A DNA stretch of 64,000 nt, from positions 62,001 through 126,000 of the forward strand of contig NZ_QRBF01000006.1 in the NCBI RefSeq assembly GCF_003363265.1, in the 5' to 3' direction. Below, one piece after another: positions 36,486 to 45,432 of this stretch. Below the pieces are notes generated by a model. That model worked only from the letters and a program-made list of their open reading frames with translations. It made no database searches and was not told the DNA's origin. Numbering within the stretch: position 1 is the stretch's first letter; the number at the start of each line of letters is the position of its first letter. Origin of the DNA: Dyella psychrodurans. Lineage in GTDB: Bacteria; Pseudomonadota; Gammaproteobacteria; Xanthomonadales; Rhodanobacteraceae. A program made the translations under genes and the position numbers.

Positions 36486-38169
36486 CGTCGCCCACCCAAT
36501 TCATCACGACCTGAGCGACCTGCTTGGGATTTTCCTGCACGAGCTTGCGCGCGAGACCGATCTTCTGCTCGTACGCCATGTTCTGGATTTGCGGCGAGGT
36601 GATGCGCACCTGATCTTCGCGGTCGTCGCGCGGATCGTCGTTGATGCGCACCGACACGCTCGGAATCGGACCGGCCAGCGCATGCAGCGGCTCCGGACCG
36701 CGCAGCAGGCCCTTGAGCATGGGCTTGAGCAAGCCGAACGCGATCAACACCGCGATCAGAATGCCCGCACCCTGCTTGATCAGATCGAGCATGCCCGGGC
36801 GCTGCCAGAACGATTCGGTCACCGGCGCCGAGTTGTCGACGGGTGTCTCGGAGAACGCCTCGTTGATCACGCTCACGCTGTCACCGCGCTGTGCATCGAA
36901 GCCGACCGCGTTCTTGGTGAGATCGGTGAGGTGCTGCAATTCCTGCGTGGTGAGCGGAATGCTCTTGCCTTTGCCGTCCGGCGCGGGTTTGTTGTCGACC
37001 ACGACGGCCACGGTCAGTCGTGCAAGGCGGCCTGCGGGATCGCTGACGTGGCTGACGGTGCGGCCCAGTTCATAATTGCGCGTCGAGCTCGACGAGGTAT
37101 CGGTCGGCGTCGACGCCTGCGCGTTTGCGGCCGTCGCGCCGGGTGCGGCGGCATTCGGTGCGGTGCCTGCGTTGGGCTTGGCAGCGGTGGGTTGCGCCAC
37201 GGTGTTCGGCGGCTGGTTGCTCAATGCACCAGCCACTTCGCCACCGGGAGCATCGCGCTTCTGGTCGCTGCTGGTCTGTTCGCTGCGCAGAGCCGGGTTG
37301 GCGCTGTCGTAGCTCTCGCTGGCTTTTTCCGTCTGGCTGAAATCGAGATCCACATCGACCTGCGCGCGAACGCGACCTGCACCCATCATCGGCGTGAGCA
37401 GATCCTCGATGCGCTGCGCATAACTGTTTTCCATGCGCGTGGCCAGGCGCATGCGCGTATCGTCCATCGCGGCGGGACTGTCAGGATCGGACACGGTGAG
37501 CAGCATGCCTTGCTGATCGACCACCGATACCTGCGAGGGATCGAGATCCGGCACGCTGGCGGAAACCAGGTGCACGATGGCGGAAACCTGGCTGCTGTCG
37601 AGCTGGCGACCGGGATACAAGGTGAGCAACACCGACGCGCTGGCCGGACGATTGTCGCGAATGAATGCGGACTGCTTCGGCAACGCCAGATGCACGCGCG
37701 CCGCGCGCACGAACTGCAGGCCCGCGATGGTGTTGCCCAGGTCCGTTTCCAGCATGTCCTGGTAATGCTTGCTTTCGGCCATGTCGCTCATGCCGAACGG
37801 CGAATCGTTTTGCGGCACCGTGGCGCCCGCGGTACTGCCCTGCGGCAAGCCCTGGCTGGCCAAACGCAGGCGCGTATCGGCCAGCACATCGGCGGGCACC
37901 GAAATGGAGGCGCCGTCGGCGCCCAGGCGATAAGGCGTATTGCTGGTTTGCAGTGCCTGCGTGACCGCTGCGGCATCCTTCGGATCCAGTCCCGCATACA
38001 GCAGCGCGAAGTTAGGTCCACGCGACCACAGCACGATGGCAACGCCCAAGGCGACGGCCCCCGCCACACCCACCAGCAAGAACAACAGGCGCGTGGTCGG
38101 ATTGCGCAGGATGCTCTTGAGCTGATCCTGGCGCGTGGAGTTGCTGGGCGCGATAGTGTTTTCGGCCAT
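36475..38169 (-). CDS. fliF: Flagellar MS-ring protein FliF
   Basis: 564 aa. TM1 at about 28-48, ring-building motifs (LYAGLDPKDAAAVTQALQTS, RVHLALPKQSAFIRDNRPAS), a periplasmic Ala/Pro/Thr-rich insertion at about 300-350, TM2 near 455-475, and a C-terminal FliG-binding tail (LVQENPKQVAQVVMNWVGDD). The foundation of the basal body. It follows fliE after a 53-nt gap. Confidence 0.97.
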   Translation of the reverse strand: MAENTIAPSNSTRQDQLKSILRNPTTRLLFLLVGVAGAVALGVAIVLWSRGPNFALLYAGLDPKDAAAVTQALQTSNTPYRLGADGASISVPADVLADTRLRLASQGLPQGSTAGATVPQNDSPFGMSDMAESKHYQDMLETDLGNTIAGLQFVRAARVHLALPKQSAFIRDNRPASASVLLTLYPGRQLDSSQVSAIVHLVSASVPDLDPSQVSVVDQQGMLLTVSDPDSPAAMDDTRMRLATRMENSYAQRIEDLLTPMMGAGRVRAQVDVDLDFSQTEKASESYDSANPALRSEQTSSDQKRDAPGGEVAGALSNQPPNTVAQPTAAKPNAGTAPNAAAPGATAANAQASTPTDTSSSSTRNYELGRTVSHVSDPAGRLARLTVAVVVDNKPAPDGKGKSIPLTTQELQHLTDLTKNAVGFDAQRGDSVSVINEAFSETPVDNSAPVTESFWQRPGMLDLIKQGAGILIAVLIAFGLLKPMLKGLLRGPEPLHALAGPIPSVSVRINDDPRDDREDQVRITSPQIQNMAYEQKIGLARKLVQENPKQVAQVVMNWVGDDGS

Positions 38170-38222
38170 GAAAACTGCTCAACCTGTGGGCGTCGTGCGG
38201 GGAGTGGATTCGAAGGTAACGA

Positions 38223-38558
38223 TCAGACGGGCATGTTCATGATCGTGGTGTAGGCGTCGGTGAGCTTGTTGCGCACTTCCACCAGGCCACGAAACGCGAG
38301 ATCGGCTTTCTGTCCTGCGATGGCGGTTTTGACGATGTCCGAACCCGGATCGCCGCGTTCGAATGCATTGACCTGCGACTCCGCTTCGTTCTGCTGCGAA
38401 GCCACCGCGTTGAGCGACTGCTTGAACAACGAGCCGAAATCCACGGCAGGCTTGTTGCCAGACGAGGAAGGCAGCGATGCGGCGGGCATCGTCCCCGATG
38501 CCTGCGTGCTGAGCGCACGCAACTGCGAGAGCACACTGTTGACGTCAATCTGACTCAT
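38223..38558 (-). CDS. fliE: MS ring-rod junction protein FliE
   Basis: 111 aa. Ser/Ala-rich N-terminus, then two helices with NAVASQQNEAESQVNAFERG and GLVEVRNKLTDAYTTIMNMP, the FliE C-terminal pattern. First export substrate and first gene of the fliEFGHIJ operon; its sigma-54 promoter overlaps the end of fleQ. Confidence 0.95.
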   Translation of the reverse strand: MSQIDVNSVLSQLRALSTQASGTMPAASLPSSSGNKPAVDFGSLFKQSLNAVASQQNEAESQVNAFERGDPGSDIVKTAIAGQKADLAFRGLVEVRNKLTDAYTTIMNMPV

Positions 38559-38594
38559 GTCGAATTTCCAACGCTCGATCGGTTATGGAGTGCT

Positions 38595-40049
38595 TCAAGC
38601 AACGGCCGTGCCACTCTGCGGCGACGCCTCGTTGGCGCGGGCGCAGGACTGCAAACCGTATTTGCGCAGCTTTTCCACCAGCGTCGTGCGCTGCATGCGC
38701 AAAAGTTTCGCCGCATGCGCCACTACACCGTCGGTGATGTCGAGTGCTTGACGGATCAGCCCCACTTCGATGTCGGCCAGATGGTCTTTAAGATCCACGC
38801 CGCCTTCCGGGAGCAGGATTTCCGTCTCGAGCGCGACGCGGCCCTGCGACGGCGCCGGCTTGTTCTGACCGTCGAGCATCGCGCGCAGGATGCTGCCGTT
38901 GGCTTCGTCGATCGGTTGCATGCCGCGGTACTTCTCCGGCAGGTCGCCGGCGCGCACTTCGCTGTTCGGATACAGGATGGCCAGGCGTTCGACCAGGTTG
39001 GACAGTTCGCGCACGTTGCCCGGCCAGGTGTGCTGGCGCAGTGCCTGCAGCGCGCTGCCGCTGAAGCGCACGGTGCTGAGGCCGCGGCGCTGCAGACGTT
39101 GATTGAATTCGGCGATCAGCTCGGGCATGTCCTCCAGGTGCTCGCGCAGCGCGGGCATTTCCAGCGGGAACACGCTCAGGCGGTAATAGAGGTCTTCGCG
39201 GAAGCGGCCTTCGGCGGTGGACTGCTCCAGATTGCGATGCGTGGCGGCGATGATGCGCACGTCGCAACGCTGGGTGCGGTTGCTGCCGACGCGCTCGTAC
39301 ACGCGCTCCTGCAACACGCGCAGCAGCTTCACTTGCATCGGCAGGCTCATGTCTCCGATTTCGTCGAGGAACAGCGTGCCGCCCTCGGCCATTTCGAAGC
39401 GGCCCTTGCGCGTGCTGATCGCACCGGTGAACGCGCCCTTCTCGTGGCCGAACAATTCGCTCTCGAGCAATTCGGCCGGAATCGCGCCGCAATTGATGGC
39501 GACGAACGGCTTGTCGCGACGCGGCGAGCAGTCGTGGATGGCGCGCGCCACCATTTCCTTGCCGGTGCCCGATTCGCCCAGCACCAGCACGCTGGAATCG
39601 AACGGGGAAACCTGGCGGATCAACGCATTGACGCGACCCATCGCGGCGGAACCGCCCACCAGTCGCAGCACGGACGTGTTGATGCGCGGCGGCGGCGAAC
39701 GGCGAACGGCTTCGGCCAGGCGCTCGTAGCGCAGCGGAAAATCGAGCACTTCGACTTGCGCGGCGTACGCGGAGTCGGCCTTGGTCATCCGGGCCAGCTG
39801 CGGCGAGTCCGCGCCGATCAGTACCAATGTCTGATTCGTCTGCGCATCGATCGATGCCATCAACGCTTCGCAGGCCGAATGGTCTTCGATGCCTCCGACG
39901 TAGACGGCACGCCATTCGCGCGCGATCGAATCGGACGGCAGTGATTTTTCCCAGCGCTGGGGAAAGTACCCCATGAATTGCATCGCCGACGCAACGATGT
40001 CGGCACGTGTTTCGTTTGATTCGATGATCAGCACGTTGCTATTTGGCAT
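38595..40049 (-). CDS. fleQ: Master flagellar regulator FleQ (sigma-54 activator)
   Basis: 484 aa. The N-terminal receiver-like domain ([20 protein letters not shown]) lacks the phospho-acceptor Asp (VYVGGIED replaces the strand end), as in FleQ/FlrA. The AAA+ domain has Walker [14 protein letters not shown], the sigma-54-contacting GAFTGA loop and Walker [14 protein letters not shown]-terminal Fis-type helix-turn-helix follows ([20 protein letters not shown]). In Pseudomonas FleQ is c-di-GMP-responsive and held by FleN. No fleSR pair is present, so FleQ probably drives all sigma-54 flagellar operons here. Confidence 0.94.
   Translation of the reverse strand: MPNSNVLIIESNETRADIVASAMQFMGYFPQRWEKSLPSDSIAREWRAVYVGGIEDHSACEALMASIDAQTNQTLVLIGADSPQLARMTKADSAYAAQVEVLDFPLRYERLAEAVRRSPPPRINTSVLRLVGGSAAMGRVNALIRQVSPFDSSVLVLGESGTGKEMVARAIHDCSPRRDKPFVAINCGAIPAELLESELFGHEKGAFTGAISTRKGRFEMAEGGTLFLDEIGDMSLPMQVKLLRVLQERVYERVGSNRTQRCDVRIIAATHRNLEQSTAEGRFREDLYYRLSVFPLEMPALREHLEDMPELIAEFNQRLQRRGLSTVRFSGSALQALRQHTWPGNVRELSNLVERLAILYPNSEVRAGDLPEKYRGMQPIDEANGSILRAMLDGQNKPAPSQGRVALETEILLPEGGVDLKDHLADIEVGLIRQALDITDGVVAHAAKLLRMQRTTLVEKLRKYGLQSCARANEASPQSGTAVA
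38598..38613 (-). promoter_or_regulatory. Sigma-54 promoter of fliE, inside the fleQ coding end
   Basis: Minus strand TGGCACGGCCGTTGCT, an exact consensus. The same bases form the last codons of fleQ (Gly-Thr-Ala-Val-Ala) immediately before its TGA at 38595-38597. Distance to the fliE ATG is about 40 bp. Confidence 0.92.
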
Positions 40050-40414
40050 GAGTACGAGTCCTGCTTCGTTACTACTGACTACTGACGAACAATCACGTTT
40101 CCCATCCCAAGCGTGTTGTCCCCTGCGTGTCAGGTATCCGTCGCGACACATGGACAGGGTGAGCAAGAAGAACGCCAAAAAAATTGCTGCCCAAAGTGTC
40201 CCCGCATGACTTTTGTGACGGATTTCTCTCCCGGAATTTGTGCCAATTCACAGTCGCCGCGTGTGCTGCGTCGCGCAAGAATACGTTTACATCAAGGACT
40301 TAGGTTGCGTTCATGGTGTGCCCTTAAGCGTCACCGCGAGCTGCCATTTGCGCGTACCAAGGACTGGCATGGCGGGATTTCGGCGTGTTTGGATGTTCTG
40401 CCGCGTGATAGCGA
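40050..40414. other. 365-bp gene-free region upstream of fleQ
   Basis: No ORF with a ribosome site, no sigma-28 and no complete sigma-54 element is seen. TTGGCAC near 40250 (minus strand) resembles a -24 box but lacks the -12 TTGC. It presumably holds the fleQ promoter; nothing definite can be assigned. Confidence 0.5.
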
Positions 40415-41002
40415 TCACATTCTGTGCTTGCTGCCCAGCACACTTTCCGTCGCGCCCGCAAGGCGGGCCTCTGCCACTTTTCGGCGGTGGTGACAAAAAA
40501 CGAAACGTTCCAACCCATCCTCGACCAGTTCGTTCATTTCACAAAAGTAAACGAAAGCGCTGCCATCGTTTAGCGAGCGGCCGAAACGGGCCGGCAATTC
40601 CAGCGGCAAGGCCCTGCAGGCATCGAAGTGGAGGCGTATCAACAGGGTGTCCGCGGGCGTCAACAGGCTTTCCGGCAGCACCACGCCTACGGCATTGAAG
40701 CGAACCGGATGCCGTGGCGGCAGCACGCTCGCGGGTACCAGAAGGCGATCGACGATATCCAGCAAAACATTGATTTTGCTGTCCATTCTCTGCAATTCCT
40801 GCATGAGCGGACTGTCGTCGTCGCCAGGGTTGTCGGCACGGCGCTCATCGAGCGAGGCCAGCGCGCGCAGGACATGCACGTTGCGCTCGTTATGGCGCGC
40901 GATGACTTCGGGGATCGGATCGAACGCCTCGACCGCAAGGTGCGGATGCCCCTGATAGGCCATCCGTTGCGAAAACTCTTGCCATCTTTCGTCAGCTTGC
41001 AT
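40415..41002 (-). CDS. PilZ-like protein (atypical) downstream of fliT
   Basis: 195 aa. The N-terminal ~110 residues are helical with heptad character (NVHVLRALASLDERR, MQELQRMDSKINVLLDIVDR). A beta-rich PilZ-like half follows: RHPVRFNAVGVVLPE, ADTLLIRLHFDACRALPLEL, ALVYFCEM-like NDGSAFVYFCEMNELVEDGL. The RxxxR and D/NxSxxG motifs are compressed and degenerate, so c-di-GMP binding is doubtful. ATG at 41002 follows a perfect AGGAGG. It resembles the coiled-coil tetrameric PilZ proteins of xanthomonads; next to fleQ it likely links c-di-GMP or structure to flagellar control. Confidence 0.75.
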   Translation of the reverse strand: MQADERWQEFSQRMAYQGHPHLAVEAFDPIPEVIARHNERNVHVLRALASLDERRADNPGDDDSPLMQELQRMDSKINVLLDIVDRLLVPASVLPPRHPVRFNAVGVVLPESLLTPADTLLIRLHFDACRALPLELPARFGRSLNDGSAFVYFCEMNELVEDGLERFVFCHHRRKVAEARLAGATESVLGSKHRM

Positions 41003-41106
41003 TTGCAACCTCCTGGCACCGGCCACGGATCAGTGCCGGCGGCGATACACGCCATCTTTATAGCGCGTGCCACACGTCGGAATGCGTTCCATGGATCTTC
41101 GGTTGA

Positions 41107-41418
41107 TCAGCGCGACGACGACGAAACGATGTACGTCCGCAGGGCGCGATGGTTGTACTGGTGCTGGCCGAGCTGCTGCTCTACCGCATGGTGCGCAAGG
41201 CCGGCGCGCTCCAGTAACGTCTGATTGTGCACTTGCAGCGCAAGCAGGGCCTGCCGGTGCCGGGGACCGACCGCGCCGGCCTGTACCTGCTGGAGATACG
41301 CCTGGCGCCGCGCATCCAGTTCCAGCACATGCGACCAGTTTTCGTCCCGCGCCGCCTCGATCATCTGCGCGGTGATTTCAAGCGCCCGCTCCAGGCCCTC
41401 GTGCGCGGGATCGTTCAT
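41107..41418 (-). CDS. fliT: FliT-like flagellar export chaperone
   Basis: 103 aa, all-helical, Gln/Ala/Leu-rich (ALEITAQMIEAARDENWSHV, LELDARRQAYLQQVQ). Called FliT by size, fold pattern and location after fliS; FliT chaperones FliD. ATG at 41418 shares one base with the fliS stop (TGATG). Sequence alone would not identify it. Confidence 0.75.
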   Translation of the reverse strand: MNDPAHEGLERALEITAQMIEAARDENWSHVLELDARRQAYLQQVQAGAVGPRHRQALLALQVHNQTLLERAGLAHHAVEQQLGQHQYNHRALRTYIVSSSSR

Positions 41419-41849
41419 CACGTGGCCGCCTGCACTTTGCCCTTCGCCATTTCGGCCAGATAGGGTTCGCGGATGGCGTGCCATGCCTGGCGAATAGGCG
41501 CGATCAGCCGCTCGCATTCGTCCAGGGCGCGCAAATCGTCGTTGAGCTGCGCATGCAGCAGACGACGGGTGATGTAGTCGTACAGCGCATCCAGGCGACC
41601 GGTGAGCGTCGGTTCGACGCTGTGATCCAGGCTTGCGCGCAATTCGCCGAGAATGCCGATCGCCTTGGAAAAGGCGTGTCCCTTGGCGGGCATGTCCTTG
41701 TGCAGGATGTGCCCGCGCGCCTGCGTCATGCGATCGACCAGGCCGTCCAGCAACATCGCGAGCAATTGGTGCCGGTCCGCCCCTTCGACGCTGCCTTGCG
41801 CACGGGTCTGGGCATACAGCGCGCTTCCGTTTCGCATCATGTAACTCAT
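41418..41849 (-). CDS. fliS: Flagellin chaperone FliS
   Basis: 143 aa helical protein with the FliS pattern: an N-terminal Tyr-containing segment (ALYAQTRAQGSVEGADRHQL), LLAMLLDGLVDRMTQARGHI, and the family's LRASLDHSVEPTLTGRLDAL. It prevents premature flagellin polymerisation and delivers it to FlhA. Starts 14 nt after fliD. Confidence 0.92.
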   Translation of the reverse strand: MSYMMRNGSALYAQTRAQGSVEGADRHQLLAMLLDGLVDRMTQARGHILHKDMPAKGHAFSKAIGILGELRASLDHSVEPTLTGRLDALYDYITRRLLHAQLNDDLRALDECERLIAPIRQAWHAIREPYLAEMAKGKVQAAT

Positions 41850-41863
41850 CGCGTCTCCCTGGC

Positions 41864-43354
41864 TCAGCCCTTGCTGCTGCTACTGCTGCTGGTGCCGTTG
41901 AGTGCCGCCAGCGACTGCGTGAGGTAAGAGCTGGTGTTGTTGAGCGATGTCATCAGCGTATCCAGCGCGGTGTATTGCTTCACCAACTGCTGCTGATAAA
42001 CCGCCATGCGCGCGTTCAACGCCGTCTGCTGCGACGACTGGTTGGTGAGGTTGGTGTTGAGGCTGTTGATGCGCGTCTGCAGCACGCCCGTGCTGCTGTT
42101 GAAGTTGGTGACCAGCGAGTTCAACTGGTTGGCGATGCCGTTGGTGCTGTCGAACAGGTTCTGCACCGTCGAAGGGCTGTTGGTCAGTGCGGTGGACAGC
42201 GTCTGCGAATTGAGCGCCATCGTGCCGTCGGCATTGCGCGTGATCCCCAGGCTGGCGAGATTGCCGATGCTGTTGCCGTGCACGGTGGAGCCGAGCACGT
42301 TCGACAACTGTGTCTGCAGGGCCGCCAGGGTCGGATCGCCAAGCAATACGCCCGCCTCGCCGGTCGAAGCGTCGTAGCTGTCCAACTGGTTGACCGTGCT
42401 GGCGTACTGGTTGTACGCGGTGACGAAGTCGTTGACCGCCGTGGTGATCGGCGTGGTGCTCTGCGTGACGTTGAGCTGCGAGGTTCCCGTCGAGGTCAGG
42501 CTGAGCGTGACGCCGGTCAGGGCCCCGGTGACGTTGTTCGAGGCGCTGGTAACGGCGATGCCGTCGATGGTGAGTTCGGCGTTGGCGGCCTCGCTGCTGC
42601 CGGGCGTATTCAGTTCCGTCGCCAGGGAGCTGAGGCCGCTGCTGCTGCCGCTGCCCGCGGTGATCGTGAAACCGTTGGCCGTGCCGGTGCTCGTGGAGGT
42701 CAGCACCAGCTGATTGCCGTTCACGCCCGACACCACGGTCGCCGATACGCCGGGATTATTGCTGGCGTTGTTGATCGACGAGGCGATGGAAGAAAGCGTA
42801 TCGGTGGACGACACCGACACATTCAGCGTGTTGCTGCCCACCGTGATGTTCAACGTGCCGCTGCCCACGGTCGCCGTGCTGGATTGCGCGGGACTGATGC
42901 GCTTTTGCGCCGTCGCCAGCTGCGTCACGTCGATGTTGTAGGAGCCGCCGGTGGCGTCGGGCAGCGTGGATACCGTGCCCAGGGAGGTATTGGAAAGCGA
43001 CGCGTTATAAGTGGAGTACGTCGTGCTGGAGGTGAGCTCCGACAGCGCCGACTGGATGCCGCTCAACGCAGTCTGCAAGGCGGTGAGGCCCGCGATCTGG
43101 TTGTTGTCCTGGTTGGTCTGGTTGGTGATCTGCGCCTGCGGGCCGGCTTCCTGCGCATTCACCAGCGCGGTGATGATCGAGTTCACGTCCAGGCCCGAAC
43201 CCAGGCCCAGCGAGCTGAGCAGGCCCGTGCCGCTGATATTGCCCACGCTCGATGAGCTGCTGCTGCCCGAGGTCGAGCTGGTCGTAGTCGAGCCCGTGGT
43301 GCTGCTGGTCAGCGCGCTTGCGCTGGTTCCCACGCTGGAAATGGTGCTGCTCAT
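41864..43354 (-). CDS. fliD: Flagellar filament cap protein FliD
   Basis: 496 aa. N-terminal Ser/Thr low-complexity leader, then the FliD N domain (GLGSGLDVNSIITALVNAQE), a variable Thr/Ser/Gly-rich outer region, and the C-terminal coiled coil (QTALNARMAVYQQQLVKQYT). The final residues are a Ser-rich run. First gene of fliD-fliS-fliT-pilZ. Confidence 0.95.
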   Translation of the reverse strand: MSSTISSVGTSASALTSSTTGSTTTSSTSGSSSSSSVGNISGTGLLSSLGLGSGLDVNSIITALVNAQEAGPQAQITNQTNQDNNQIAGLTALQTALSGIQSALSELTSSTTYSTYNASLSNTSLGTVSTLPDATGGSYNIDVTQLATAQKRISPAQSSTATVGSGTLNITVGSNTLNVSVSSTDTLSSIASSINNASNNPGVSATVVSGVNGNQLVLTSTSTGTANGFTITAGSGSSSGLSSLATELNTPGSSEAANAELTIDGIAVTSASNNVTGALTGVTLSLTSTGTSQLNVTQSTTPITTAVNDFVTAYNQYASTVNQLDSYDASTGEAGVLLGDPTLAALQTQLSNVLGSTVHGNSIGNLASLGITRNADGTMALNSQTLSTALTNSPSTVQNLFDSTNGIANQLNSLVTNFNSSTGVLQTRINSLNTNLTNQSSQQTALNARMAVYQQQLVKQYTALDTLMTSLNNTSSYLTQSLAALNGTSSSSSSKG

Positions 43355-43419
43355 CTAAGGCCTCGCAAAATCATTTGTAGGAATGCACGGCGATGCCGCC
43401 ATCCACCAAGCGACCGGCA

Positions 43420-43446
43420 AAACCGACACATCACGTGAAAGCTTTG
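43420..43446 (-). promoter_or_regulatory. Possible sigma-28 promoter of fliD
   Basis: Minus strand CAAAGCTT, 11-bp spacer, GTCGGTTT, 66 bp before fliD. Spacing fits but both boxes are imperfect. Confidence 0.35.
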
Positions 43447-43495
43447 CCTGCGGCTCGCGTGGGTTTTCTGGCGGTCGGACCGCACCGCCAGAGCC

Positions 43496-43535
43496 CAAAG
43501 CAAAATCCCGGCCATGGCGATCGCGCCATGGCCGG
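43496..43535 (-). terminator. Rho-independent terminator of fliC
   Basis: Perfect 12-bp stem CCGGCCATGGCG with a 4-nt loop (43508-43535), followed on the minus strand by GATTTTGCTTT. It begins 10 nt after the fliC stop codon. Confidence 0.88.
43499..43514 (-). promoter_or_regulatory. Possible sigma-54 promoter of fliD, overlapping the fliC terminator
   Basis: Minus strand TGGCCGGGATTTTGCT: GG-N10-GC geometry with perfect TTGCT and a degenerate -24. It overlaps the 3' arm and T-tract of the fliC terminator hairpin, 145 bp before fliD. Confidence 0.45.
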
Positions 43536-43544
43536 TCGTACCTG

Positions 43545-44759
43545 TTACTGCAACAGCTTGAGGATGTTCTGCGGTTCGGAGTTGGCGGTCGCCAGCACCG
43601 AGATACCCGCCTGCTGCAGCACCTGCGCCTGACTCAACTGTGCCGTGGTGGCGGCGAAGTCGGTGTCCTGAATCGAAGCCTGCGAGGACGTCAGGTTGGT
43701 CTGCTGTGCACCCAGCGTTGCGATCGTCGACTGGAAGCGGTTCTGCACGGCACCCAGGGTGCTCGCGAAGTTGCTGACCGTGGTCAGCGCCGCGTCGACG
43801 CGGGCAATCAGCTGGTTGGCATCGTCCACCGTCAAAACATCGCCACCCTGCAGCGAACCGCCGGCCGAGACCACATCGCCTGCGGCGTAGGTACCGGCAG
43901 ACGAATACGTACCGCCGCTGACGCCGTTGTACGTGGCGTTGGTGGAAAGCGTGGAACCGCTACCGGCCACCGAGGTCGCCGCCGCGGCACCGCCCGAGAT
44001 GGACAGCGTGCCGGTGGAGTAGACGTTGATGCCGCCGCTGGCGTTCACGGCCGCGCTGACGCCGGTCAGGCCGGCCGCGTTGATCGCATCCACCACGCCC
44101 TGCGCGCTGGTGGCCGTACCCGACAGCGTGATGCTGTTGCCGCCGGCACCGCTGATGGAGATCGTGGACAGGTTCAGCGTGGTGGCGTTGCCCGACGCGT
44201 CGACGAAGTCGCCGCTGAGGCTGGCCGTGGACACTTCCGAGATCTGGCCCACCTGGCTGGCCGTCGCACCCTGGCCCAGGGCCACGTCGATGGTCTGGCC
44301 GACGTTGGCACCGATCTGGAACGACAGGCTGCTGGTCGAACCATTCAGGACGTTGGTGCCGTTGAAGGTGGTCTGGTTGGCGATGCGGGTCACTTCCTGC
44401 AGGTACTGCTGCACGGAGGTGTTGATCGCGGAGCGGTCGGATGCCTGATACGTACCGTTCGCCGCCTGCACGGCCAGGTCGCGGATCGACTGCAGGTTGG
44501 AGGTGATCTGGCTCAGGCCCGAACCTGCGGTCTGTGCCAGGTTGATGGCGTCGCTGGCGTTCTGGCTAGCCTGGCTCAGGCCGCCGATCTGGGTTTGGAA
44601 ACGGGTGGCGATCGCATAACCGGCAGCGTTGTCCGCGGCAGTGTTGATCTTCAAACCCGAGGACAAATCTTCGGTGGCAGTGCTCAGCTCGCTGGACGAC
44701 TTGGTCAGGTTGTTCTGGGCCTGCAGCGAAGCAACGTTGGTATTAAGGACGAGTGACAT
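43545..44759 (-). CDS. fliC: Flagellin FliC
   Basis: 404 aa. Conserved D0/D1 ends: N-terminal SLVLNTNVASLQAQNNL and ATEDLSSGLKINTAADNAAG; C-terminal NRFQSTIATLGAQQTNLTSS and QVLQQAGISVLATANSEPQN. The central part (about 175-310) is Ser/Thr/Gly/Ala-rich, suited to O-glycosylation, and the adjacent plus-strand operon encodes glycosylation-type enzymes. Only one flagellin gene is present. A sigma-28 promoter lies 90-116 bp upstream and a strong AGGAG site precedes the ATG. Confidence 0.97.
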   Translation of the reverse strand: MSLVLNTNVASLQAQNNLTKSSSELSTATEDLSSGLKINTAADNAAGYAIATRFQTQIGGLSQASQNASDAINLAQTAGSGLSQITSNLQSIRDLAVQAANGTYQASDRSAINTSVQQYLQEVTRIANQTTFNGTNVLNGSTSSLSFQIGANVGQTIDVALGQGATASQVGQISEVSTASLSGDFVDASGNATTLNLSTISISGAGGNSITLSGTATSAQGVVDAINAAGLTGVSAAVNASGGINVYSTGTLSISGGAAAATSVAGSGSTLSTNATYNGVSGGTYSSAGTYAAGDVVSAGGSLQGGDVLTVDDANQLIARVDAALTTVSNFASTLGAVQNRFQSTIATLGAQQTNLTSSQASIQDTDFAATTAQLSQAQVLQQAGISVLATANSEPQNILKLLQ

Positions 44760-44848
44760 GGATGTCTCCTGGAAACCGGAAGCCGGTTACTAAATTGATC
44801 TTTCCGGCGGAGGGTCCAGAGAACCGATGTGTAACCGCCTCGGGTAGT

Positions 44849-44875
44849 TTTTCGGCGCCATCGGGAATTACTTGA
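44849..44875 (-). promoter_or_regulatory. Sigma-28 promoter of fliC
   Basis: Minus strand TCAAGTAA, 11-bp spacer, GCCGAAAA, leaving an ~80-nt 5' leader before fliC. Confidence 0.85.
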
Positions 44876-45000
44876 GGGCCTGATGCGCAAGTCGTCGCGG
44901 CTTGCGCATGCGTCAACGTGATGCGCGTCTCACTCGAAGAGCTTCTAGCAAGATGAGTCCTTCGACACTCACCGAAAACGATGAAAAAGTGCCGCACGCT

Positions 45001-45112
45001 GCCCCCTCCCCCTGTGAAGCAGGGGGAGGTTGGGACGGGGTAACGCTTTTGCTTCGCATAAAGGCTTCACCCCACCCCAGCCCTCCCCTGCTGCACGCAG
45101 GGGAGGGAGTGT
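45001..45112. repeat. Paired inverted-repeat element, family C copy 3 (fliC upstream)
   Basis: Inverted orientation relative to the copies at 17793 and 25645: CCCCCTGTGAAGCAGGGGG, spacer with AAGGCTTCACCCCACCCC, then CCCTGCTGCACGCAGGGG. Lies between the fliC promoter and the divergent glycosylation operon. The rest of 44876-45230 shows no gene. Confidence 0.85.
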
Positions 45113-45230
45113 GAAGTGCCCGGCTTGCTTTTAACGCTAAGCAATCATTTTGCTAGGTGCTCTAAGAGCCTGCGCCACTCCCGCGCGCGCAGCGTCGCCG
45201 CATCGATGCGGCCGTACGCGCAAAAAACCT

Positions 45231-45246
45231 TGGCATGAAGCTTGCC
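45231..45246 (+). promoter_or_regulatory. Sigma-54 promoter of the glycosylation operon
   Basis: Plus strand TGGCATGAAGCTTGCC: GG-N10-GC geometry, one mismatch in TGGCACG and the last base of TTGCW differing. About 100 bp before the leader ORF ATG at 45346. Confidence 0.75.
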
Positions 45247-45345
45247 ACCTACTCCCCAGGAGAGCGCTGGCGCGACGGAAAACCGTCACCAACGCTGGTT
45301 TTTCGCTTTTTTGACGCCGCCGCCCACTTAGTAAGGAGTGTCACG

Positions 45346-45432
45346 ATGCCATCGACTGCCACGCGACAACGAGCACATCGTGTCGGTGCGTGCATCGCCC
45401 GCGCGATGGAGCATCCGGAAGCCGCACGATGA
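45346..45432 (+). CDS. 28-codon leader ORF coupled to the aminotransferase
   Basis: ATG preceded by AAGGAG seven nt away, the best ribosome site in the neighbourhood. The peptide is 28 residues, Arg/Ala-rich (TATRQRAHRVGACIARAMEH). Its TGA overlaps the aminotransferase ATG (ATGA at 45429-45432), so translation is coupled. No regulatory codon run is obvious. It may be a true microprotein or a leader that licenses translation of the next gene. Confidence 0.55.
   Translation: MPSTATRQRAHRVGACIARAMEHPEAAR

Noticed and set aside
40230-40260. Sigma-54-like TTGGCAC upstream of fleQ
   Set aside because: The -24 half matches but the -12 position reads CCGG, not TTGC.
41035-41075. TGGCACG upstream of the PilZ-like gene
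   Set aside because: Perfect -24 half, but the -12 is ATAAA instead of TTGCT.
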